Shown piece by piece: positions 26,948-36,706 of a stretch of DNA of 64,000 nucleotides (the stretch's first letter is position 1; every line of letters starts with the position of its first letter). The notes beneath the pieces are model-generated. The model was not told where the DNA came from, made no database searches, and worked only from the letters and a program-made list of their open reading frames with translations. The DNA lies in the NCBI GenBank assembly GCA_963788085.1, contig CAWBFS010000072.1, positions 1 through 64,000 on the forward strand. Direction: 5' to 3'. Origin of the DNA: AP-15 sp963788085 (lineage in GTDB: Bacteria > Pseudomonadota > Alphaproteobacteria > ATCC43930 > CGMCC-115725). Both the position numbers and the translations under genes were made by a program.

Positions 26948-28247
26948 ATGAAATCGGTTTTGTCGCGCTCGCGCACACTTGTAGTCACCGCGATTATGGC
27001 AGGCGTCTTCGCTGCCCCGTGGCCGCTTGCGGCGCAACAGGCGCCGGCGGGCCAGGCACCCGCCGCCGCTCCGGCATCGCCTGCGGCGGCGCAAACCTCG
27101 CCGCCGCCGTCATGGATGCAGGGCGCGCCCGGCTCTGCCGAGGAGTCTCACCTCGCACCGCAAGTGCCGCCGCCGATTCCGACCGCGGCCGACAAGCTGC
27201 CGGTAGCGGAGCTGAAACTCCCGAAAAACTTCCACCTCGAAGTCTATGCCAGCGGTGTGCCGAACGCGCGCTCGCTGCGGGTCGGTGACAAGGGGACGGT
27301 CTTTGTCAGCACCCGCACCCTCGACCGGATTTATGCGATCGTCGACAACAACGGCAAGCGCGAGGTCAAGGTTCTGGCAACCGGGCTGAACTCACCCGAA
27401 CGGCATCGCCCTGCACAACGGCACGCTCTATATCGCCGAGATCAACAAGATCTCGAAGATCGACAATGTCGAGACCCAGCTCGACAACCCGCCGAAGCCG
27501 ACGGTCATCTACAGCGATCTGCCGAACGACGCGCCGCACGGCTGGAAGTTCCTGACCGTCGGGCCCGACAATAAGCTCTATTTCAACATCGGCGCGCCGT
27601 GCAACATCTGCATGCCGCCGCCGACGCACGCCCAGATCCGCCGCATCAACCTCGACGGCAGCGGGATGGAGGTCGTCGCCCGCGGTATCCGCCAGGTCGT
27701 CGGCATGGATTGGCACCCAGTGCTGAAGCAAATGTATTTCACCGAAAACCAGCGCGACTGGCTGTCGGAGGACGAGCCGAACGATAAGCTCAACCGGCTG
27801 GCTCACCCCGGCCAGGACAATTTCGGCTATCCATACTGCGACGGCGGCGATATCCCCGACCCGATATTCGGCTGGGGCCACAGCTGCAATGAGTTCACCA
27901 AGCCGGTGGCGCAGCTGGGGCCGCATTCGGCGCCGCTCGGCCTGCGCTTCTATACCGGGCACATGTTCCCGCGCGAATACGACAACGCCCTCTTCATCGT
28001 CCGCCACGGCTCGTGGAACAAGACGAAGAAGATCGGCGGCGACATTGTCGTGGCGAAGCTCAATGCCGACGGATCGGTCAAGTCGATCCAGCCGTTCATC
28101 ACCGGCTTTCTGCAAGACAACAAATATGTCGGCAGGCCGGTCGATGTGGAGCTTATGAAAGACGGCTCGATGCTGATCTCGGATGACTGGAACGGCGCGG
28201 TCTATCGCTTGACCTATGGCTTGCAGCGCGTCAGCGCGCGCCATTAG
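26948..28247 (+). CDS. sorbosone/glucose dehydrogenase-like PQQ protein (one frameshift)
   Basis: Periplasmic six-bladed beta-propeller of the soluble glucose/L-sorbosone dehydrogenase family. The signal peptide is residues 1-30 (LVVTAIMAGVFAAPWPLAAQ), followed by a Pro/Ala-rich linker. Propeller motifs include FHLEVYASGVPNARSLRVGD, PHGWKFLTVGPDNKLYF, VVGMDWHP, and PLGLRFYTGHMFP, ending SMLISDDWNGAVYRLTY. One extra G near 27400 (after TGLNSP) shifts the frame; NGIALHNGTLYIAEI continues in the next frame. It probably oxidises a sugar or alcohol using PQQ and passes electrons to the diheme cytochrome encoded 11 bases downstream. Confidence 0.88.
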
Positions 28248-28258
28248 GCGGGGTCTCG

Positions 28259-28837
28259 ATGAAGCGTGCCGGAGGCGCCTGCGCCGTTGCCGCAGCGCTC
28301 TTGACCGGCACGCTCTCCGCCTTTGCCGCAGCGCCGCCGGAGAAGCTCGAGCCCTGCCTTGCCTGCCATGGGGCAGCGGGCCAATCGGAAACCGAGGATG
28401 TCCCGTCGCTCGGTGCGCAGCCCGCGAAATACGTGCTGATCCAGCTCTTCATGTTCCGTGAAAAGCTGCGCCCGGTCGAGCCGATGACCGAGCTGACGAA
28501 AAGCTGGAGCGACGCGGATCTGCAACAAGCGGCGGATTTTATCGCCGCACTGCCGCCGCCGAAGCCGCCGGCCGATCCCGCCGACCCGGCGCGCCTCGAG
28601 CGGGCCCGTACCCTGGTCGAGCTGAACCATTGCAATATCTGCCATCGCGCGGATTTTTCCGGGCAGGAAAATGTTCCGCGCCTCGCCGACCAGCGCGAGG
28701 ATTATCTGCTGAAGGCGCTGCGCGAATACAAGAGCGGCGCCCGACACGGCTACGAGCCGACGATGGCCGAGGTGCTCCAGCCGATCGGCGACTCACAGCT
28801 GGCCGAGTTCGCATACTATTTGGCGCGCCTGCCCTGA
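28259..28837 (+). CDS. diheme cytochrome c (c4-like)
   Basis: A 192-residue periplasmic protein. Signal peptide residues 1-24 end in LSAFAA. Two covalent heme sites are CLACH (residues 36-40) and CNICH (residues 125-129), each followed by a small c-type domain with a downstream Met candidate (LFMFREKLRPVEPM and YEPTMAEVLQP). The fold resembles cytochrome c4 or the small subunit of membrane-free dehydrogenases. It starts 11 bases after the PQQ dehydrogenase and is its likely electron acceptor, feeding the respiratory chain. Confidence 0.93.
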   Translation: MKRAGGACAVAAALLTGTLSAFAAAPPEKLEPCLACHGAAGQSETEDVPSLGAQPAKYVLIQLFMFREKLRPVEPMTELTKSWSDADLQQAADFIAALPPPKPPADPADPARLERARTLVELNHCNICHRADFSGQENVPRLADQREDYLLKALREYKSGARHGYEPTMAEVLQPIGDSQLAEFAYYLARLP

Positions 28838-28869
28838 CAAGTAATGGTCGTCGCTCCTGAGCACACTTG

Positions 28870-31210
28870 CTAACTACGGCCGAGACTTCGGTCCCTCACC
28901 TCACGGATCGCGTGCCACAGGCGCTCGGGGGTGGCGGGCATTTCGATGTGGCGGATGCCGAGGGGGGAGAGCGCGTCGACGAGGGCGTTGGCGACGGCGG
29001 GGAGGGCGCCGACATTGCCGGCTTCGCCGGCGCCCTTAACGCCAAGCGGGTTGGTTTTGGTCGGCACCGGGTTGCTGTCGCAATGGATCGCCGAGAGGTC
29101 GCCGGCGCGTGGCATTGCGTAATCCATGAACGATCCGGTCAGGAGCTGGCCCGAGGCCGGGTCGAAACGGATGTCCTCCATCAGCACCTGACCCACGCCT
29201 TGCGCGATGCCGCCGCAGATCTGACCTTCGAGCAATAACGGGTTCATGACGGTGCCGACGTCGTCGACGACGCTGTAGCGCAGGATCTCGACCTCGCCGG
29301 TCTCCTCGTCAATTTCAAGCTCGCAGATATGGCAGCCGTTGGGAAAATTCTGTTCCTTGCAGCTGAAGGTGGCGCCCGCGATCAGGCCGAGGTCCATTCC
29401 CTCCGGCAGGTTTTCCGGGTTCAACGACTCCCTCGCGACTTCGCCGATGGTCAACCTGCGGTTCGAGCGGGGCGCGGAGAAGAGGCCATCTTCGAACTCG
29501 ATCTCGTCGCCGTCGGCGCCGAGGATGGAAGCGGCGATGGTCTTTGCTTTGGTGACGACTTTTTCGGTCGCGAGATGAACCGCCGACCCGCCGAGCGCCG
29601 CCGAACGCGAGCCGCCGGTGCCTTCGCCGATCGCCACCTTGTCGGTGTCGCCCTGAACGTAGTGCACCTGACTGGGATCGATGCCGAGCCGGTCACAGAG
29701 AAGCTGCTTGTAAACCGTTTCGTGCCCTTGGCCCTGCGTGATCGAACCCGACAGCAGGGTAACGGTGCCGGTGCGATCGAAGCGGATTTCCGCGGCTTCG
29801 AACCCGCCCGCCGCGGCGCGCTCGATCGTGTTCGAGATGCCGAAGCCGCGCAGTTTGCCGCGCCGCCGCGACTGCGTGCGGCGCTCTTCGAAGCCCCGCG
29901 AAATCGGCGAGATCGAGCGCCATGTCGAGGCTCTTCTCGAACTCGCCGCAGTCGTAAGTGAAGGTGAGGCCCGATTTGAACGGCATCGCCTCAGGCGGGA
30001 TCATGTTGCGGCGGCGCAATTCGATCGGATCGATGCCGAGCTCGTCGGCGGCGAGGTCGACCATCCGCTCGATGACGTAAGCCGCCTCCGGGCGGCCATT
30101 GCCGCGATACGCGCGCATCGGGTTCGTGTTCGCGTAGACGGCGGTCACATCGGCATGGACCGTCGGCGTACGATAGACGCCGGCCAAAGTCCCGAGGTTG
30201 GCGACGAACGCGTTGGAGCCGGCCTGCGGATAAGCGCCGACCGCCGCGATCGTGCGCACGCGCAGACCGAGAAAATGGCCGTCGGCGTCAAGCGCCAGCT
30301 CGGCCTCGGTGACGTTGTCGCGGGCCTGGGCATCGCCGAGAAAGGCCTCCGTGCGCGTGCTCGTCCATTTGACCGGCCGCCTAGTCAGCTTCGAGGCGAG
30401 CAACACCAGCGCGACCTCGTTATAGATCGCCGATTTCATGCCGAAGCTGCCGCCGATGTCGCCGGCGACGACGCGGACCTTGCTTTCCGGGACTTTGATG
30501 ATCTGCCGCGCCAATTCGGAGCGATAGGCGTGGGTGCGCTGCAACGTCGTGTAGATCGTGTAATGGTCGGCCGCGGCATTGTAGTCGCCGATGCAGCCGC
30601 GCGGCTCCATCGTCGCGGCGGTCACGCGGTTGATGACGAATTTGTGCCGGACGACATGCGCGGCGCGCTCGAAGGCGGCGTCGGCCGCCGCCTTGTCACC
30701 TTCGAGATAGACAAAGGAGATGTTGTCGGGGCAGCCGTCCCAGACGCGCGGCGCGCCGGGATCGAGCGCTCCCGCGGTCGAGACGACCGCCGGCAGCGGC
30801 TCGTAGTCGACCGCAATCAATTCCGCCGCGTCCGCGGCCTGATGCGCGCTCTCGGCAACGACAAAGGCGACATAATCTCCGACCCAGCGCACCCGATCCT
30901 TGACCAATGCCGGATAGCGCGGCCGATAAGCCGGCGAGCCGTCGCGCCGCTTATTACCGGAAGCTGAAGGTAGGTCGCCCCAACCCGAGGCCTCCCAATC
31001 CGCTCCGGTCAATACCGTCAGCACGCCGGGCGCGGTTTTGGCAGAGGCGGTGTCGATCGAGCGGATCCGGGCATGCGCATGCGGCGAGCGCAGCACATGG
31101 CCGAACGCCATGCGCGGTAATACCATGTCGTCGACATAGCGGCCGCCGCCGCGCAACAGCCGCGGATCCTCGAACCGCGGCACCGCCTGCCCCAACGCAA
31201 ATTCCCCCAT
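28870..31210 (-). CDS. molybdopterin hydroxylase large subunit, CoxL/xanthine dehydrogenase type (one frameshift)
   Basis: Molybdenum-hydroxylase catalytic subunit of about 780 residues. The start at 31210 (MGEFALGQAVPRFEDPRLLRG) has GGAGG eight bases upstream. Motifs are VVAGDIGGSFGMKSAIYNE, MRAYRGNGRPEAAYVIE, EGTGGSRSAALGGSAVH and the active-site Glu in GVKGAGEAGNVG. It lacks the AYXCSFR loop of form I CO dehydrogenase, so it is another hydroxylase. One extra C in the run at 29894-29897 shifts the frame; FEERRTQSRRRG restores reading. The FAD (medium) and 2Fe-2S (small) subunits are not adjacent, which is unusual. It is convergent with the cytochrome gene. Confidence 0.92.
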
Positions 31211-31234
31211 TGCCAATCCTCCCGATGCCAGTCC

Positions 31235-31645
31235 TCATCGAAACGGGTTCAGGATCACAACCCCCTCGACCTCCTGGCCGTGGCTCATGTCTTCCGAATA
31301 GAGTTCGCGGCATCCAAGGGCGCGAGCCGCTGCGATGATGCCGCTGTCCCAGTAGGAAAACCCGTGCGCCGCTTTGATTTCCAGTGCGCTGGTGAGTATA
31401 GAGACAGTGATCTCCTGGACCTTAAACCGGGTCCATGCGGTAAGAAGGCCCACGGCGGTCTCGTGAGGCAACGGGCGGGGCCGCGTGGCCCGCGTCGCCT
31501 GGACATAGAATTCCTGGAGAACCTGTACCGATAAGGCGCCATCATCCCGACCCAGCAGAGCGATGGCTCGCTCCCGCTTGAGAGCGTCAGCGGGGTTTCG
31601 GCTAATCGAGTAGAGCAGGATGTTCGTGTCGAGGAAATGCGGCAT
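31235..31645 (-). CDS. vapC: VapC-type PIN-domain toxin ribonuclease
   Basis: A 136-residue PIN domain. Acidic metal-binding residues are Asp6 in FLDTNILLYS, Glu45 in VLQEFYVQA, Asp100 in GFSYWDSGIIAAA and Asp119 in LYSEDMSHG. The expected activity is endoribonuclease cleavage of RNA, inhibited by the partner antitoxin. The gene starts 3 bases after the stop of the ribbon-helix-helix antitoxin, the usual antitoxin-first order. The closing motif VEGVVILNPF is typical. It is intact. Confidence 0.93.
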   Translation of the reverse strand: MPHFLDTNILLYSISRNPADALKRERAIALLGRDDGALSVQVLQEFYVQATRATRPRPLPHETAVGLLTAWTRFKVQEITVSILTSALEIKAAHGFSYWDSGIIAAARALGCRELYSEDMSHGQEVEGVVILNPFR

Positions 31646-31648
31646 TAC

Positions 31649-31885
31649 TCAGGCATCGCGGTGATGAACATCGTCGCGGGAAAGCCGGTCGGACGCGTCG
31701 AAGTCGGTGATGCGCTCGCGCAATTCTCGCTCCTGGCGCTTTAGCCGCTCGGTTTCACTTTCGCCTGAGGCGAGATCGAGAAGGAAGCGCTTCACCAGCG
31801 CCGAGACCGACGTGTCCCGTTGGGCTGCTATCATGCGAGCCCGCCGATAGGTTTCGTCATCGAGTGAAACTGTGAGATTTTTCAT
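31649..31885 (-). CDS. vapB: VapB-type ribbon-helix-helix antitoxin
   Basis: The ATG at 31885 gives 78 residues starting MKNLTVSLDDETYRRARMIA, an Arc/CopG-like ribbon followed by helices (QRDTSVSALVKRFLLDLA). The charged C-terminal tail (ESETERLKRQERELRERI) probably wraps the toxin. It represses its own operon in characterised relatives. A 36-base longer open frame exists, but the ribbon strand fixes this start. An 8-base inverted repeat spans the start codon and could be the operator. Confidence 0.9.
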   Translation of the reverse strand: MKNLTVSLDDETYRRARMIAAQRDTSVSALVKRFLLDLASGESETERLKRQERELRERITDFDASDRLSRDDVHHRDA

Positions 31886-31893
31886 AGTTTCAC
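31864..31893. promoter_or_regulatory. inverted repeat spanning the vapB start codon
   Basis: GTGAAACT at 31864-31871 and AGTTTCAC at 31886-31893 are perfect 8-base arms separated by 14 bases, with the vapB ATG inside. It could be the VapB operator, or an RNA hairpin limiting translation initiation. One arm lies in codons for the conserved VSL, so part of the symmetry could be chance. Confidence 0.45.
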
Positions 31894-31921
31894 AGTAGCT
31901 ATCCCAGATCAGCGATGTCAA

Positions 31922-32330
31922 GCGAGGGTTCCATAGGCGAGCGTCTCGCCGCGTACCGGCCGAACCGGCTCGTCACAACGAGCCGTGCTCGCTGTTTTTG
32001 CTGTTATCTGCAGTGAAATATCAGCGAGCCTTCGTCTAACTGCCGCCGAAATCCTGCCAGTCTTGTAGCGCCGAGTGGGTGAGAACAGCGGTGATGCTGG
32101 CTGTTACCCGGCTGTTGTTCGCTGTTCTGCTGCCCATTCGATGCTCGTTCCCATCTGTCTTTGATGCATTCGTTACGGCCTTGAGTTACCACATTGATGC
32201 TGAAAGCGCAAGGCTGTTGAAAAACGGTCTGGGCAATTGACGGCTCAGCCACAATTTTATAACACTTGAAAAATTATTGACGGCCTGCAGTAAGTCCGCG
32301 ACACCCAGAACTTCTGCAAGGGAGAGGGCA
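31922..32330. other. intergenic, possible insertion-sequence end remnant
   Basis: About 400 bases with no convincing gene. A stretch at 32211-32225, AGGCTGTTGAAAAAC, resembles the outer end of several insertion-sequence families, but no matching second end or transposase is present. The segment just before 32331 should contain the promoter and GGGAGAGGG ribosome site of the TPR gene. Confidence 0.3.
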
Positions 32331-33970
32331 ATGAAGTTGTCTCGAATCGCCGCCGCGATCCTTTTGGCGGGCCTCGTCGGCGTTGCTGCTATGGGAAGCG
32401 CCGTTGCGGAAACCGGGGACAAAGCGCCGGGCGCGGCGAAGAGCGGCGAGGTCGATTTTCCGATTTCCTGCAGCGCCCCGGCGCAGAAGAAATTCAACCA
32501 GGCCGTCTGGATTTTGCACTCGTTCTGGTATGAGGAGGCGGTCAAAGCCTTTACTGCCGTCACCGAGATCGAACCCGATTGCGCGATGGGATATTGGGGC
32601 ATCGCGATGAGCCATTGGTACCCGCTGTGGTATCCGCCCAACGCGGCGTCGCTGAAGGCGGGATCGGAGGCGGTCGAGAAGGCGGGGGCCGCGAAGCAGA
32701 AAACCGATCGCGAAAACAATTACATCGCGGCGATCGCGGCGTTCTATCGGGACAACGATAAGATCGACCACCGCACGCGCGCCGTCGCTTACGAAAAGGC
32801 GATGGAGCAAGTGCATCTGCGCTATCCCGATGATCGGGAGGGCGGCGTGTTCTATTCCCTCGCGCTGATTGCGACTGCGCCACCGACCGACAAGACCTAC
32901 GCCAACCAGAAAAAGGCGCGCGCGATCCTAGAGACAGTACGGGTGGAGCAACCCAACCACCCGGGGGTCGCGCATTACCTGATCCACGCCAACGACTCGG
33001 CGGAAATGGCCGAGGACGGGCTGACGGCGGCGCTGTGCTATGCCGACATCGCGCCGGCGGTGCCGCATGCGCTGCACATGCCGTCGCACATCTTCACGCG
33101 TCTGGGAATGTGGCGGCAATCGGTCGACGCCAACCGCGCGGCGACGGCTGCCGGGCTCGCCTATGTCAGGGAGGAGCTCGGCCCCGACGCCTTCAATGGC
33201 GAGGCCGTCCACTCGATGGACTACATGGAATACGCCTATTTGCAGATGGGTCAGGACCGCGACGCAAAACGGGTGGTCGACGAGCTGCTGACTTTCAGGC
33301 GAGCCAATGTGCCGAACCTGCCGATGGCCTATGCTATCGCGGCGATGCCGGCGCGTTATGCAGTCGAACGGCGCAACTGGCCGGAAGCTGCGGCGCTCAC
33401 CGCGCCGTCGATGCCGTTTCCGCGGGAACGCTTCCCCTGGGCCGAGGCGATGATCTCGTTTACGCGGGCGCTCGGCGCGGCTCATACCGGCGACACAGCG
33501 GGCGCCGAGGCCGAAATCGCCAAGCTTCAGTCGTTGAAGCAGAAGCTCGACCAGGCCAAGGACGATTACTGGGCCAAACAGGTCGAGGTCCAGCGGCTGG
33601 CTGCCTCCGGGATCCTGGCGCAGGCCAAGGGCGATGAGAAAGAGGCGGTCGAGCTGGCGCGTGCAGCCGCCGACCTCGACGCCTCGATGGACAAGCACCC
33701 GGCAACTCCGGCCGAGGTTGTGCCCGCCCGTGAATTGCTCGCCGACCTGCTGCTCGAGGTCAACGAGCCGCCGCGGCGCTGAAGGAATACGAGCAGACCG
33801 CGCGCGCCGAGCGCAACCGTTTCCGCAGTATTCTCGGGATCGCGCGGGCGGCGAAAGGGACCGGCGACACGGCCAAGGCGCGCGAGGCCTATGGCAAGCT
33901 GGTCACTTTGGCGAGCGCCGACGCCGACCGCCCGGAATTGGCCGAGGCCAAGGCGTTCCTCGCGAACTGA
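32331..33970 (+). CDS. secreted tetratricopeptide-repeat protein (one frameshift)
   Basis: The ATG at 32331 follows a strong GGGAGAGGG site. The signal peptide is residues 1-26 (MKLSRIAAAILLAGLVGVAA, ending SAVA). The mature protein is made of TPR-like helix pairs (FNQAVWILHSFWYEEAVKAF, CAMGYWGIAMSHWYPLWYPP, PGVAHYLIHANDSAEMAEDG). Conserved His and Trp residues suggest a specific ligand or metal. The first frame stops at 33782, but LKEYEQTARAERNRFRSILG continues in the next frame to 33970, adding two more TPR helices ending AKAFLAN. The shift is near 33775. It is probably periplasmic. The role is unknown. Confidence 0.83.
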
Positions 33971-33984
33971 ACGATCACGGCCGA

Positions 33985-34073
33985 GAGACCCTCACCCGCC
34001 TCACTTCCCTCAGCCCCCACGGGCGCGAAGCGCGGCCCGAGGTCAGGCTCCGGGCTTAATGGGCGAGGGTCTC
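33985..34073. repeat. long-range inverted repeat between convergent genes
   Basis: GAGACCCTC (33985-33993) and GAGGGTCTC (34065-34073) are perfect 9-base arms around a GC-rich core. It lies between the TPR gene and the TerC fragment and reaches the TerC stop codon. The CCCTCACCC-rich composition matches the REP-like elements elsewhere in the window. It could serve as a two-way terminator. Confidence 0.45.
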
Positions 34074-34527
34074 AGCCGCGCCTGATTTGCGAAGCGCGGC
34101 GAATCCCGGCGCGCGGTCTGCGCCGACGGGCGGCAAATTGGTTCAACGCCTCGACGCCGACCGAGAAGCCGATTGCGGCATAGATATACCCTTTGGGGAC
34201 GTGGAGGCCGGCGCCGTCGGCGATCAAGGTCATGCCGATCAGCATCAGGAAGCTCAACGCCAGCATCTTTACGGTCGGATGACGCTGGACAAACTCGGCC
34301 AGCGGTCCAGACGCCGCGAGCATGATCGCAACTGCAATAATGATGGCGGTCGCCATCACCCACAATTTGTTCGCCATGCCAACTGCGGTGATCACGCTGT
34401 CCAGCGAAAAGACGATGTCGAGAAGCATAATTTGCGTGACCACGCCGGCGAAGCTCGCTTGGCTGTGCTCCGGCGCCGCACCGTCGGGCTCGTCGTTCTC
34501 CCGCAGGGCGGGAGGGGGACGCAGCCG
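34072..34527 (-). pseudogene. TerC-family membrane protein, N-terminal half missing
   Basis: TerC-type integral membrane protein (possible metal-ion export). The C-terminal half is clear: VVTQIMLLDIVFSLDSVITA, ATAIIIAVAIMLAASGPLA, HPTVKMLALSFLMLIGMTLI and the closing HVPKGYIYAAIGFSVGVEAL. The in-frame linker runs back to a TAG at 34528-34530, directly inside GC-rich REP-like DNA. The N-terminal half, with three helices and the first Asp-rich motif (LGIDN in relatives), is absent, because the amidohydrolase operon begins there. About 150 residues remain of about 240. The gene looks truncated by recombination at the repeat. Confidence 0.8.
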
Positions 34528-34550
34528 CTAGGGCTGGTGGGTGAGGGGCT

Positions 34551-35726
34551 TCAGTTCCCGAGATTGAAGAACTCGACGGCGTTGCCGGCCCAGATCTTGC
34601 GCTTGTCGGATTCGGGATATCGGCGTAGATCTTGTCGATGATCGGCCGGGAATTGGGCCACTCGTTCTCGATATGCGGGAAGTCGGTCGCGAACATGATG
34701 CGATCGACGCCGACATGCTGGCGTTCCTCGATCGCGACCCGCTCGTACTGCACGCTGAAATAGACGTGCTCGCGCACATAGTGGCTCGGCAATTCCTTCA
34801 GCGGCTTGAAGCCGAGATATTCCTGCGCCCAGCCGAGATGGCGCTGGTACCACAGATCCATGTGCTCGAGCCAGAACGGGACCCAGCCGAGGCGGGTCTC
34901 GGCAAAAAAGATCTTCAGCTTCGGATGGCGCTCGAACACGCCCGCAAGCACCAGCTGCGCAATGCTGACCGATGGCGCCAATCCGAAATTGCACAGCCAT
35001 TCGAGGAACGGCCGGCGCAGCCGCTGCATGATCACCGGGTCTTCCTTCGGGTATTTGAAGGTCGGCTGAGTCGCGCGCGCTCCGGTGCGGTAGAACTGCA
35101 CATGCACGGTGACCGGCATCTCCATATCGACTGCGGCGGCCCAGAATTTGTCGTCCTCCGGCGTCGGGTAGCCTTTGGCGTTGGGCAGTGCGCCCAATAG
35201 ACACACCTTTGAGGCCGAGCTTCTTGCAATGCTTCATCTCGGCGATCGCATCGTCGACATTGGTGATCGGGATGACACCCATGCCGATGAGACGGTCGGG
35301 CGCCACGGCGCAGTATTCCTCGGCGAGCCAGTCGTTGTAGCCGCGGATCACCGCCTTGTAGACCTCGTCATGCGCGATATTGCGCCAGAAGACGGGGCCG
35401 GCGACCATCGCCGCGAACAACACTTCAGCGTCCATGCCGTCCTGGTCTTGCTCCTGGACGCGCTGCTCGGGCGAGCCGGTGCCGGCGGCGTCGGCGACTT
35501 TGAGGCCAAACGGCTGCCAGGTTCCCTCGGCGCGGCCGGCGCGCAGATCGAGAAAATTGGCTTCCAGCAACGGCTGCCCTTCGATCATCAGCGCATCGCC
35601 GCCATCCGGCAGATGAACCGTGTGCGGCGCGCGGTCGCGGTATTTCTCCGGCACCCGATGCACCCACCGCTCCGGCGGCACTTCGAGATGCCCGTCCGCC
35701 GACATCAGATTGTATTGCCGCGCCAT
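34551..35726 (-). CDS. amidohydrolase family 2 (ACMSD-like), two frameshifts
   Basis: Metal-dependent amidohydrolase/decarboxylase of about 390 residues. The start at 35726 (MARQYNLMSADGHLEVPPER) carries the metal motif DGHLE. Later parts are ITNVDDAIAEMKHCKKLGLK, VTVHVQFYRTG, FAETRLGWVPFWLEHMD and the metal Asp in IMFATDFPHIENEWP. Reading leaves the first frame near 35205 (after GLKGV) and returns near 34615, ending IWAGNAVEFFNLGN. In this superfamily members decarboxylate ring-cleavage products such as aminocarboxymuconate semialdehyde. That suits its position downstream of an extradiol dioxygenase operon, which is the basis for the role proposed. Confidence 0.88.
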   Translation of the reverse strand: MARQYNLMSADGHLEVPPERWVHRVPEKYRDRAPHTVHLPDGGDALMIEGQPLLEANFLDLRAGRAEGTWQPFGLKVADAAGTGSPEQRVQEQDQDGMDAEVLFAAMVAGPVFWRNIAHDEVYKAVIRGYNDWLAEEYCAVAPDRLIGMGVIPITNVDDAIAEMKHCKKLGLKGVSIGRTAQRQRLPDAGGRQILGRRSRYGDAGHRACAVLPHRSARDSADLQIPEGRPGDHAAAAPAVPRMAVQFRIGAIGQHCAAGACGRVRAPSEAEDLFCRDPPRLGPVLARAHGSVVPAPSRLGAGISRLQAAEGIAEPLCARARLFQRAVRAGRDRGTPACRRRSHHVRDRLPAYRERVAQFPADHRQDLRRYPESDKRKIWAGNAVEFFNLGN

Positions 35727-35758
35727 ATCCGTCTCCTTCCGTTCCGGCCGCCCCCTCC

Positions 35759-35987
35759 CTAACCCTCCCCCGCAAGCGGGGGAGGGAAGGGTGGGGGCTG
35801 ATATTGCACCAATGCGCCGGGAGCCGGGCAGTATTCGAGACAGTCGCCGCAGCCGGTGCATTTCATTTCCTGCACCTCGTAGAGGTGCCGCGGTTCCAAT
35901 AGCATCGGGCGGATCGCCGAATTCCGGGCAGACCTCGCGGCAGAGGCCGCAGGAATTGCAGATCGCGTAGTCGATCCGCACCTTCAT
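35759..35987 (-). CDS. 2[4Fe-4S] ferredoxin B (one frameshift, tail read from a repeat)
   Basis: Small electron carrier, about 76 residues. First cluster ligands are in AICNSCGLCREVCPE. After DPPDAI reading shifts near 35905, and the second set is KCTGCGDCLEYCPAPG. The last residues, PPPFPPPLAGEG, are translated from a REP-like hairpin, which also supplies the stop codon. The ATG at 35987 overlaps the stop of the ferritin-like B gene by four bases, so the two are coupled. It probably passes electrons to that diiron protein. Confidence 0.82.
35763..35786. repeat. REP-like hairpin, copy 1
   Basis: CCCTCCCCCGC at 35763-35773 and GCGGGGGAGGG at 35776-35786 form a perfect 11-base stem with an AA loop, flanked by AAGGGTGGGGG. 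The same stem and flank occur at 59350-59373 in inverted orientation. It overlaps the ferredoxin 3' end and separates it from the amidohydrolase gene, so it may also attenuate transcription. Confidence 0.85.
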
Positions 35988-36703
35988 CTGATGCCGCCGA
36001 CCTGATGCAACAGGTAATCGAGCGCGTCCTCGACCGGCTTTTGCGTCTCCGCCGTCGCGCACAGGAAATCGATCTGGAATTTGCCTTCCATGAAATGCAT
36101 CAGCTCTTCGTCGCGCTGGCTCAGATGCTCGTGCCGGACGAGCGGATCGTCGACCCGGTCGAGATAGGCCATGATGCCGATGCAGGCATTGGCCTCCTGG
36201 TAGTAGTTCTGCGCGGCGCGGGCCAGCGGGTGGATGTGCGGGAACATCATCGACAGGCCGAAATAGGCGGGCAGTGGCTGGGTATTGGCCTGCGCGATGT
36301 CCATCAATTCGCGTTCGTCCTTGATCCAGCCTTTGCCGAGCAATACGTCGGCGTGCAATTTACTGTGCTTGCATTCGTCCCAGATCTGGCGGGCGCGCAT
36401 GCGCTGCAAATCGATGTAGCGCTCCTGGTCGGCGATATCGACCGACAAGAGCTGCCCCGACATCTGCTTGATCGACATGTGCACGCCCTCGGCGGCATAG
36501 CCGCGCAACGCGCGCTCCTTTTTCCAAGCCTCGTCGTTGCGGCCCAGCTCCTCCTCGATCTCGCCGAGCGTACGCTGCAGTGAAATTTCCCAGCCCTTGA
36601 GGCATTTCTCCCGGGTGAGGCGCAGTCGAAACTCGGCCCCGGGCGCGCCCGGCATTGTCGGCCACACCCATCGGTCCAGAAACCGGTCGAGGATCGGATG
36701 CAT
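35984..36703 (-). CDS. ferritin-like diiron protein B
   Basis: An all-helical protein of 239 residues that I assign to the ferritin-like superfamily. The second helix has IWDECKHSKLHADVLL with an ExxH pair. The third has NYYQEANACIGIMAYL, and the fourth DEELMHFMEGKF with a second ExxH pair. An earlier Glu-rich helix (QRTLGEIEEELGR) could supply the first ligand. That ligand set fits a diiron oxygenase or hydroxylase. I do not recognise a named subfamily. It lies between two ferredoxin genes (3-base gap on one side, 4-base overlap on the other) in an operon with a second ferritin-like protein and an extradiol dioxygenase. Oxygenase function is inference. Confidence 0.68.
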   Translation of the reverse strand: MHPILDRFLDRWVWPTMPGAPGAEFRLRLTREKCLKGWEISLQRTLGEIEEELGRNDEAWKKERALRGYAAEGVHMSIKQMSGQLLSVDIADQERYIDLQRMRARQIWDECKHSKLHADVLLGKGWIKDERELMDIAQANTQPLPAYFGLSMMFPHIHPLARAAQNYYQEANACIGIMAYLDRVDDPLVRHEHLSQRDEELMHFMEGKFQIDFLCATAETQKPVEDALDYLLHQVGGIR

Positions 36704-36706
36704 GGC

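Noticed and set aside
29738..30967. 409-residue frame antisense to the molybdopterin subunit
   Set aside because: Same GC effect; no start site, no motifs and complete overlap with a conserved enzyme.
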